From Limnobacter sp. (GTDB lineage: Bacteria > Pseudomonadota > Gammaproteobacteria > Burkholderiales > Burkholderiaceae_B), in contig JAAURO010000071.1 in NCBI GenBank assembly GCA_012032215.1, forward strand, positions 1 through 7,559: DNA of 7,559 nucleotides. The letters run 5' to 3'. Every line of letters starts with the position of its first letter. Position 1 is the first letter of the stretch. Of this stretch, positions 1 to 5,973 are shown in pieces. The notes under the pieces were generated by a model. It was given only the letters and a program-made list of their open reading frames with translations. It did no database searches and had not been told where the DNA came from. The position numbers and the translations under genes were made by a program.

Positions 1-1474
1 GCGTTTGTATTTTTCAATATCGGCCTTTAGCACATCCATTTTTTCTTTAATGGCGGCACTGCCTTGTACGGCTGCTTTTTCTGATTTCCAGATTTCATCC
101 AGATCGGCGTACTCGCGCTCTAGCCTGCCGATTTCTTCTTCAATCAGCACAAAGCGTTTGCGGCTGGCCTCATCGGCCTCTTTTTTAACGGCTTCGCGCT
201 CGATTTTGAGTTGGATCAGGCGGCGATCGAGTTTGTCCATCACCTCGGGCTTGGAATCGATTTCCATTTTGATGCGCGCAGCGGCTTCGTCTATCAGGTC
301 GATGGCTTTGTCGGGCAAAAAACGGTCGGTGATGTAGCGGTGGCTTAATTCAGCGGCCGCCACTATGGCAGGGTCGGTGATGTCTACGCCGTGGTGCAGT
401 TCGTAGCGCTCGCGCAGACCACGCAAAATGGCGATGGTGCTTTCTACCGAGGGTTCGCCCACCAGCACTTTCTGGAAGCGGCGTTCCAGAGCGGCGTCTT
501 TTTCGATGTATTTGCGGTATTCGTCCAATGTGGTGGCGCCAATGCAATGCAGTTCACCACGCGCCAGGGCGGGTTTTAGCATGTTGCCGGCATCAATTGC
601 GCCTTCGGCTTTTCCGGCACCCACCATGGTGTGCAGTTCATCAATAAAAACAATGGTTTGACCCTCATCGGCGGCAATGTCTTTCAGCACGGCTTTCAGG
701 CGTTCTTCAAACTCGCCACGGTATTTCGCGCCGGCCAGCAGCAAGGCAATATCCAGCACCAGCACCCGTTTGTTTTTCAGGGTTTCGGGCACTTCGCCGT
801 TCACAATGCGCTGGGCAAGCCCTTCCACAATGGCGGTTTTTCCCACACCGGGTTCGCCAATAAGCACGGGGTTGTTTTTTGGTGCGGCGTTGCAAAATTT
901 GAATAGCACGGCGGATTTCGTCGTCGCGACCAATAACGGGATCCAGCTTGCCTTGCCGTGCCCGTTCGGTGAGGTCAATGGTGTATTTTTTGAGTGCCTC
1001 GCGTTGGCTTTCGCCTTCGGCGGAATCGACCACCTGCCCGCCACGCACCTGTTCTATGGCTTTTTCCACTTGCGGCTTGCTTAAACCGGCTTCTTTAAGG
1101 CTGGCAGCCACGCCGGAGTTGTCCTGGAAGCACGCCACCAGAAAAAGCTCGCTGGCAATAAACTGGTCGTGGCGCTTTTGGGCTTCTTTGTCGGCCAGAT
1201 TGAGCGCGGCTTGCAATCGGCTGCCTGCATTAATTTGGCCGGAATTTTCAGCCACCTGCGGCAGGCGTTCCAGCTCGGTTTCCAGCAACTTGCGCAGGGT
1301 ATTCAGGTTTCCCCCGGCTTTTTGCACCACACCGCGCACCGACCCTTCTGTTTGCGCCAGCATGGCCAGCAGCACGTGAACAGGCTCTATGGCCGGGTTG
1401 TCTTTGCCAACAGCCATGCTTTGCGCATCGGACAAGGCTTCCTGAAATTTGGTGGTAAGGCGGTCTAAACGCAT
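1..1474 (-). CDS. clpB: ATP-dependent disaggregase ClpB, N-terminal ~491 codons, with a one-base frameshift; 3' end outside window
   Basis: ClpB is a cytosolic hexameric AAA+ chaperone that, with DnaK/DnaJ/GrpE, pulls aggregated proteins apart after heat stress. The start chosen is ATG at 1474-1472, giving [10 protein letters not shown], with GGAG six bases upstream (1481-1484). Residues ~1-150 form the Clp N domain. The first AAA+ module follows: Walker A GEPGVGKT (858-835, residues 206-213), pore loop KYRGEF, Walker [10 protein letters not shown] (654-628, Glu279) and an arginine-finger region DAALERRFQ. The middle coiled-coil domain begins near residue 410 and the frame leaves the window at EKYKR. 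Full ClpB is about 860 aa, so the second ATPase module lies outside. The frame breaks at residue 199: T-K-N-N-P is expected, but six A (plus-strand T, 875-880) replace five. As written, translation would stop at 707 after 255 residues. Both sides of the break match ClpB very closely, so either a sequencing error or a very recent mutation is likely. Identity is certain. Confidence 0.95.
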
Positions 1475-1550
1475 GGCGGGCTCCGTGCTTGTAAAAGAGT
1501 GGGTGAGCACCTGCTCAATTGCTACCTGGCAGGCCGCTCGCTGCTTTCAA

Positions 1551-1578
1551 GATAGGGGCACAGTAACCGCTTTTCAAG
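1551..1578 (-). promoter_or_regulatory. Heat-shock (sigma-32/RpoH) promoter of clpB
   Basis: Read on the minus strand, CTTGAAA (1578-1572) is followed after 13 bases by CCCCTATC (1558-1551). The known sigma-32 consensus is CTTGAAA, a 13-17 base spacer and CCCCATnT, so the -35 box is perfect and the -10 box close. Transcription would start near 1543, leaving a leader of about 70 bases before the clpB ATG. A second TTGAAA overlaps the -10 box (1550-1545) but has no matching downstream box. The position directly ahead of a classic heat-shock gene makes the call strong. Confidence 0.85.
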
Positions 1579-1597
1579 CAGCTTGCGCGGAGGTTGG

Positions 1598-2116
1598 TTA
1601 ACGCCTTCTTGCTCTCATAAAGCCGCCATTTTGGAGTACCGATGGCCGTGCGGAGGCATTGCGGTTGGCGGTATTGTGTGCACCTACCGCGCCACACAGT
1701 GCGTTCGCCAGCTTTTGCACCACTTTTTTGGTAGTGTTGCGAAAGGGCAGATGGAATCGGCTTGGGCCTGCTGGACTTGATCTAGAAGCATACTCCGCCT
1801 GTAGTTGTAAAGAAGAGTTGCGTGTGTCCCGGACACCAAGCCCGCATAGGTGCGCCGACAATCCCGCATTTAACCCTCTGATAGAAAAAACACCTGGTCG
1901 CTTTTCTCTTTGCCCGTTTCCTGCCTGCCGCGGTGGAGCCACAAACGGAGTGGGGAAAACCCCAGTCTGAGGCGAACCTTCCGGTGAAGCAGAACACTCC
2001 GATGAGGCGGCACTGTCTGAGCGGCTACGGTTAATAAATTTTCTGTTTTGTAAATCGAGTTCCAATTCTTCCATTGTTGGCACAGAAGTTTTTTCATCCA
2101 TGGCGGCGACCGGCAT
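1598..2116 (-). CDS. Serine-rich hypothetical protein B, about 172 aa, paralogous to the N-terminal region of protein A
   Basis: I do not recognise this protein. The open frame runs to TAA at 1600-1598. Possible starts are ATG 2116 (172 aa), ATG 2101 or ATG 2074; none has a convincing ribosome binding site. The frame stays open to 2332 in the same phase, so it could also be the continuation of gene A after a frameshift. Residues 27-49 are rich in Ser, Arg and Pro. Residues 75-83 read GVFSIRGLN and residues 101-108 read SSLQLQAE; these recur in the same order and with similar spacing in protein A (its residues 60-131). Residues 125-145 could form a basic amphipathic helix, and the tail is Arg-rich. 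No signal peptide or membrane span is seen. It overlaps the end of A by 23 bases and ends about 120 bases before the clpB start. That it is a coding frame is inferred from the shared motifs. Confidence 0.55.
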   Translation of the reverse strand: MPVAAMDEKTSVPTMEELELDLQNRKFINRSRSDSAASSECSASPEGSPQTGVFPTPFVAPPRQAGNGQREKRPGVFSIRGLNAGLSAHLCGLGVRDTRNSSLQLQAEYASRSSPAGPSRFHLPFRNTTKKVVQKLANALCGAVGAHNTANRNASARPSVLQNGGFMRARRR

Positions 2117-3377
2117 AAATGACGGGCCAGCGGGCAAAGCTGCGCCCTGCAGAGCTTGGCCGACCACCATTCGCAGCACCCCATAGCACTTCGTGCATGG
2201 ACGGCGGAACGTGTAGAACAGCAGAACTCGGCCCTTCTCCAAAATTAGCAAGCAATTCCTCACGCCAACCAGACAATTCTTCATTATCATGGTGTGGAGG
2301 CAGACCACCCGTTCCAAGACTAAATGCTTCACTTTCTGTAAAGATACAATCTGGAATATCGTTTATCGTAAAGCACTCGCTGAGCACTCGGAAACTTGAC
2401 AAGCTATCATCATTCGACCGATTTCCTGCTGCATTATTGTCGTTGTTTGACAGTTCTCTTGGCCCAATCATGAACGCATTTGGCTCCAGCACACTTCCAG
2501 CGTATCCCTCTCCCTCCTCAGAGCTTGCACCTCTTTCCCCCACCAAACTTGGATGAGGAGGTACAAATATATGACGTTCGCCATTAATCACGTTTGTCTT
2601 GTGAAATTCAACAATACACTTTTCAAGTAACAGAAGCCATGCGGCTCTTTCGTTACTAACGCATGGATCATGCGGGAAAACCCAGCTTCCAGACGTTAAC
2701 CTTTCAAGAAACTCTCGCCTTTCCTGTATTTGACCTTCTTGATATGTATTAGAGCTACGTGCCTTTTTAGCCAGATTAGACTGGGCCTGTAGTCGTAATG
2801 AATCTTCAGGTTCATCGGAAATGTTTGTGGTAGGAGGCCGGCTAACCTGAACCCCTGCTTTTTCTGAGTCTACCCATGCATCAAGACTAGCGCTCGATTC
2901 AGTACTGCAAACTTGATTTCTCGGTATTCTCTGTTCGATACTGGTAACTCCTGCATTTGTACGTCCGAGTTCCAAATGATGGTTTTCTACCTGCAGTCGC
3001 AAGCCAGACAAATTTGCCGGTGTGGCAGCCGCAGAATTCTGACCTGACTCAACGGGGCTTAACAAGGGCGACACGTTCAACCCAAAAACACCTGCAGTAA
3101 AGAAAGAGCTTGTTGTTACGCGCTGTGCTGAAACTTGAGGAACACCAAGAAGTGGTGGAGTGCCTTCACTTGCAGAAGAGTTACTGCGATAAAACTCTAT
3201 TCCGCTGCTTTCATGTGATGCTGAAGAACTGTTGTGGCTAGTTCTCCTGCCAGTGCACCTACTAGTAGTAGTCGAAAGTGCAGATTCCGAAAAGGAAGAA
3301 CCACCAAGACACGAGGGACCGGCAGACAAAGCATTGTTTGAGGGACTGAGAGAGAATACGGAAGTAGAGACTGACAT
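2094..3377 (-). CDS. Serine-rich orphan protein A, 427 aa, unknown function
   Basis: I do not recognise this protein or any catalytic motif in it. ATG is at 3377-3375 and TGA at 2096-2094; no good Shine-Dalgarno sequence precedes the start. The first ~60 residues are very rich in Ser/Thr, with no acidic residue before Glu31 and no hydrophobic signal peptide. Residues 60-131 carry the block shared with protein B: RSNSSASEGTPPLLGVP, then GVFGLN (96-101), then LSGLRLQVE. A further SLRLQAQ occurs at 193-199. Residues ~215-275 (QERREFLERL, then an Ala/Leu-rich helix near 245-255 and HIFVPPHPSL) look like the only folded domain. Residues 280-390 are acidic and Asn/Ser-rich. Codon composition is more AT-rich than in clpB or hemW. 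The last ~30 residues may be misread if the frame really shifts into B. It lies divergent from the 3576 gene. A secreted or effector-like protein is possible, but this is inference only. Confidence 0.7.
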   Translation of the reverse strand: MSVSTSVFSLSPSNNALSAGPSCLGGSSFSESALSTTTSRCTGRRTSHNSSSASHESSGIEFYRSNSSASEGTPPLLGVPQVSAQRVTTSSFFTAGVFGLNVSPLLSPVESGQNSAAATPANLSGLRLQVENHHLELGRTNAGVTSIEQRIPRNQVCSTESSASLDAWVDSEKAGVQVSRPPTTNISDEPEDSLRLQAQSNLAKKARSSNTYQEGQIQERREFLERLTSGSWVFPHDPCVSNERAAWLLLLEKCIVEFHKTNVINGERHIFVPPHPSLVGERGASSEEGEGYAGSVLEPNAFMIGPRELSNNDNNAAGNRSNDDSLSSFRVLSECFTINDIPDCIFTESEAFSLGTGGLPPHHDNEELSGWREELLANFGEGPSSAVLHVPPSMHEVLWGAANGGRPSSAGRSFARWPVIYAGRRHG

Positions 3378-3575
3378 TGTAAAATATGAAATTAAATAAT
3401 AACAAATCTTTGTAACAATTTGGGGGATAAAAGTTCTTTAAACAATGTTAATTTTCAATTCTTAACCAAAAAAAGCATTAAAAAAACACTTAATACAAGG
3501 GTTTTCCCTTGACTTTTTAAAAAATATTCAATTTCAAAGGTGTTTTATACACTACAAATTGAGAGAAGACTCACC
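3378..3575. other. AT-rich divergent intergenic region
   Basis: This 198-base spacer separates gene A (minus) from the conserved hypothetical gene at 3576 (plus) and must hold the promoter of each. It is strikingly rich in A and T compared with its surroundings. TTGACT at 3509-3514 and TATACA at 3546-3551 resemble -35 and -10 boxes, but the 31-base gap is too long for one promoter, so I assign none. A short near-palindrome, ACAAATCTTTGT, lies at 3402-3413. No start on either side shows a clear promoter with normal spacing. Confidence 0.6.
3496..3511. repeat. Perfect inverted repeat, CAAGGG-TTTT-CCCTTG
   Basis: A 6-bp perfect stem with a four-base loop lies in the divergent spacer and is followed by AC and then TTTTT (3514-3518). 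It could be an operator, a small transcript hairpin or a weak terminator facing the plus-strand gene. It is 65 bases ahead of the 3576 start and 119 bases ahead of the gene A start. The sequence alone does not choose between these roles. Confidence 0.5.
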
Positions 3576-4117
3576 ATGCAAATTAAGCAAATTCAGTTGG
3601 CTTACGCTCCTGAGCACGATCGTATTTTGATGCGGGTTAATTCTGCAACGGGCCACGAGGTGCGTTGCTGGTTAACCCGCGCGTGGCAAGCAGGCTGATT
3701 CCGAATTTAGAGAGGTGCATTGAGGCGCAGCTTGTGGCCGACAAGCCCTTGAGCCAAGCGGGTAAACAAGCGTTGCACGCCATGAATCGGGAAGTGGCTT
3801 TAAGTGGTGTGGATTACGAAAGTATTTTTCGGGAGGACAGCACCAGCACACCCTTGGGGGAAGAGCCTTTGCTGATAAGCCAGGCAGACGTCGCGCCAGC
3901 AGGAGAACACGCAGGAGCAGACCTGGTTTTAAAGCTGGCCACCCGGCAAGGCAAGGGCTTTGAGGTAAGCATGGCAGAGCAACTGCAGCACGGCTTTGCC
4001 GATCTGCTTATTAAAACCTGCCAACAAGCAGAATGGGGCCTACAAGGTGCTCCCTCGGCAGAAGTTGCCAGACCAACCCCGACACACCTTGGTTGTCTTA
4101 GTTTGCCTGTGTTTTAG
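3576..4117 (+). CDS. Conserved hypothetical protein (~180 aa), apparently frameshifted near 3680
   Basis: ATG 3576 follows a purine-rich GAGAGAAG (3561-3568) at a suitable distance. The opening MQIKQIQLAYAPEHDRILMR, with EVRCWLTR further on, resembles, from memory, a proteobacterial family of unknown function that starts with MxIKxIQ and has a FWLTRR motif. In the given phase the frame ends at TGA 3696-3698 after 40 residues. One added base between 3680 and 3681, in a CGCGCG run, would give WLTRRVASRLIPNLE and join the frame that stays open to TAG 4115-4117. The second part ends with FEVSMAEQLQHGFADLLIK and QQAEWGL, which also fits the family pattern as I recall it. There is no signal peptide or membrane span. 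It converges with the 129-aa gene and overlaps its end by 20 bases. Function is unknown. The frame break is probably an assembly error, since both halves look intact. Confidence 0.75.
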
Positions 4118-4487
4118 GCAGCTTTTTTTTGAGCAACATGTTGCGCAGCAGCGCCTTGGGAGCAATGCGCCTTGCTGCCGTTGGTTGTGGCAGAGGTTCT
4201 GGTTTCTGCTTATCCTTATCTTGCTCATTTTTGTCTTGCTGATCCCCAAAAGACTGTTGCCGCTTACCCACTTTAGACAGTTTTTCAATGCGAGCACGGG
4301 CCTCTTCTTCCATTAGCCGGGCTCTGAGGTGCCAATCTTCCTTTTTAATCCGTTCGTTGTACATGGGCAAACCAACGCCATCGTCCAGTTCAATAGCCTG
4401 GGCCTCCAGGCGTGCCTCGGTGCGCGCTACATAATCGAAGTTGAAACCATTGCTTAAAACGCTGGGAGATGCAGAAATCACACTCAT
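4098..4487 (-). CDS. Hypothetical protein, 129 aa, charged and helical
   Basis: ATG 4487-4485 is preceded by a strong ribosome binding site: GGAGG, five bases, then ATG. TAA is at 4100-4098. I cannot name the family. The N-terminus MSVISASPSVLSNGFNFDY is Ser-rich and uncharged; residues 20-75 are charged and probably helical (ARTEARLEAQAIELDD, then EDWHLRARLMEEEARARIE). Residues 80-103 are a polar Gln/Asp/Lys/Pro linker, and the C-terminus is basic (RRIAPKALLRNMLLKKK). No signal peptide or membrane span is seen. It converges with the 3576 gene, overlapping it by 20 bases, and lies 131 bases downstream of hemW. The clear start site and ordinary composition make it a real gene. A cytosolic role is likely only by default. 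Confidence 0.8.
   Translation of the reverse strand: MSVISASPSVLSNGFNFDYVARTEARLEAQAIELDDGVGLPMYNERIKKEDWHLRARLMEEEARARIEKLSKVGKRQQSFGDQQDKNEQDKDKQKPEPLPQPTAARRIAPKALLRNMLLKKKLPKTQAN
4104..4130 (+). terminator. Rho-independent terminator overlapping two convergent gene ends
   Basis: On the plus strand TGCCT (4104-4108) pairs with AGGCA (4116-4120) around a seven-base loop, and the stem is followed by GC and eight T (4123-4130). The stop codon TAG of the 3576 gene forms part of the loop and 3' arm. The same bases read in reverse encode the Lys-rich C-terminus (KKKLPKTQA) of the convergent 129-aa gene, so this stretch serves as both terminator and coding sequence. The stem is short, with a possible extra G-U pair, but the T run is strong. 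Confidence 0.7.
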
Positions 4488-4618
4488 GCCAACCTCCAGA
4501 AGTTGAAAGCACTACGTGTACATCTGTCAGAATTAGTTCGATCTGATTTTCAAAAAAAGTGGGTTAACCTTGGATGAGCATGCAGGAAATATCGCGAAAA
4601 CCCGCATGGATAGTGGAT
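4488..4618 (-). other. Spacer between hemW and the 129-aa gene
   Basis: This 131-base stretch must carry the end of the hemW transcript and any promoter of the 129-aa gene. I see no stem-loop followed by a T run after the hemW stop, so hemW may read through into the next gene. TTGAAA (minus strand, near 4553) is a possible -35 box, but no -10 box stands at the right distance. Confidence 0.35.
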
Positions 4619-5914
4619 TTAAAGAAATTTTTCCAGAACGGAGTTTAAATGCAGCACACCTTGGGCGGAAGGCCGGATTGCACCGTTTTGGTGCACAATA
4701 AGGCCCTGCTCTTGCAACGTGTGCAGCACTTTGGAAATGTCTTGAAATGGCCTGCCACAGCGTTCCTGAAAATACGCCTCGGGCACGCCTTCCAGCAAGC
4801 GCAAGGCATTGAGCATAAATTCGAAGGGCAATTCTTTGACTTTAAGAGCTCGTGATTCAAGCGGTGCTGCCTGCCCGTGCAGTTGCTGCTGCATATAGGC
4901 GGCCGGGTTTTTATGACGCGTTTCGCGCTCTATGCGGTTTGCATAGCTTATTTTTGCGTGCGCCCCCGCACCAATACCCAGATAATCGCCAAATCGCCAG
5001 TAATTCAGATTGTGCTGGCACGCATGGCCTGGCTTGCAAAAAGCCGAGATTTCGTACCGAAAAAACCCGGCTTGCGCCGCGCGCGCGTGCACGGCCTGTT
5101 CAATGTCGAACAAGTGGTCTTCGCTGGGCAACACGGGCGGCTTGGCCGCAAACCGGGTATTGGGCTCGATGGTAAGCTGGTAAAGCGACAAATGCGTGGT
5201 GTTCAGGCTCAATGCCTGCTCCAGATCGCACAAGGCCTGCTGCGGGGTTTGCCCCGGCAACCCATACATTAAATCGAGATTTACCTCATCAAACAATGCC
5301 ACCGCAGTGGCAACGGCCTGCTGCGCCTGCTCGGCACTGTGCACCCTGCCCAAGGCCTGCAAATGGCTGTTGTTGAAACTTTGCACGCCAACGGACAGGC
5401 GGGTAACCCCTGCGGCTTTGAAGCCTTCAAAACGTGCTTGCTCGAAGGTGCCGGGGTTGGCCTCCAGGGTAATTTCTCCGCTAACAGGCACGCCTAGGCG
5501 GGCGCGCACTTCGCCCAAAAGGCGGTCTATTTCAGAGGGGGCAAACAACGAGGGCGTGCCGCCCCCTATAAACACCGAATGCAGCCTGCGGCCCCACACT
5601 TTGGGCAACTGGGCATCCAGATCGAGCACCAAAGCATGGATGTACTGCTGTTGCAACTCCAACGGCAGGCTTTCTGTGTGCGCGTTAACCGGAACAATGC
5701 TGCGGTGCGTGCTGTGAGGGGCCACATGGCTGTTGAAGTCGCAATACGGACATTTGCGCACGCACCACGGCAAATGGATATACAGCCCCAGGGGCGGCAA
5801 AGCAGACAAGCTGATTTCGCCCGGAGCCTGCACGCGTGCCACCGCATGGGTGGACGCATTGGTGGGTGTATTGGTACGGTGCGCAGGCGCAGTATTGGAA
5901 GGGCTTACAGGCAT
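4619..5914 (-). CDS. hemW: Radical SAM heme chaperone HemW (coproporphyrinogen III oxidase-like)
   Basis: HemW binds a [4Fe-4S] cluster, S-adenosylmethionine and heme, and is thought to deliver heme to respiratory proteins; it is often misnamed coproporphyrinogen oxidase HemN. With ATG 5914 as start the protein has 431 aa. The radical-SAM motif CVRKCPYCDF carries Cys51, Cys55 and Cys58 and is followed by Phe60, not the fourth Cys of true HemN, which supports HemW. Further family motifs are IGGGTPS, LEANPGTFE, LSVGVQSFN, the stretch NLDLMYGLPGQT, and HNLNYW; the C-terminal HemW domain is complete to TAA 4621-4619. The ~40 residues before LPPLGLYIHLPW are Pro/Ala/Thr-rich, longer than in E. coli HemW (378 aa). 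The frame remains open to TTG 5977, but ATG 5914 is preferred. A Ser-rich orphan gene lies upstream rather than the rdgB gene common beside hemW. Confidence 0.93.
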   Translation of the reverse strand: MPVSPSNTAPAHRTNTPTNASTHAVARVQAPGEISLSALPPLGLYIHLPWCVRKCPYCDFNSHVAPHSTHRSIVPVNAHTESLPLELQQQYIHALVLDLDAQLPKVWGRRLHSVFIGGGTPSLFAPSEIDRLLGEVRARLGVPVSGEITLEANPGTFEQARFEGFKAAGVTRLSVGVQSFNNSHLQALGRVHSAEQAQQAVATAVALFDEVNLDLMYGLPGQTPQQALCDLEQALSLNTTHLSLYQLTIEPNTRFAAKPPVLPSEDHLFDIEQAVHARAAQAGFFRYEISAFCKPGHACQHNLNYWRFGDYLGIGAGAHAKISYANRIERETRHKNPAAYMQQQLHGQAAPLESRALKVKELPFEFMLNALRLLEGVPEAYFQERCGRPFQDISKVLHTLQEQGLIVHQNGAIRPSAQGVLHLNSVLEKFL

Positions 5915-5973
5915 AAAGAGGTGGGAAGAATCCTGTCTCGTTGAACACAACAGTGAGCAAGCCGCTATTGTAA

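Noticed and set aside
5..337. Plus-strand open frame of 110 codons
   Set aside because: It is antisense to clpB codons that match the family residue by residue, so it is a shadow.
1545..1551. Second CTTGAAA as another heat-shock promoter
   Set aside because: No CCCCATnT-like box lies 13-17 bases downstream.
1659..1970. Plus-strand frame opposite gene B
   Set aside because: No ribosome binding site and no protein-like features; frame B shares motifs with A, which favours the minus strand.
1870..2184. Third minus-strand frame of 104 codons across the A/B junction
   Set aside because: Its text is rich in Cys, Trp and Arg in an unnatural way and shares nothing with A or B.
2119..2556. Plus-strand frame of 145 codons
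   Set aside because: It lies antisense to gene A and has no start signal.
3509..3551. TTGACT and TATACA as a sigma-70 promoter
   Set aside because: The spacing of 31 bases is nearly twice the normal 16-18, so they cannot form one promoter.
4063..4097. Terminator for the 129-aa gene on the minus strand
   Set aside because: A weak ACCAA/TTGGT stem is present, but the loop is long and no T run follows.
4852..5717. Several overlapping plus-strand frames of 107 to 173 codons
   Set aside because: They are antisense to the fully matched hemW gene.
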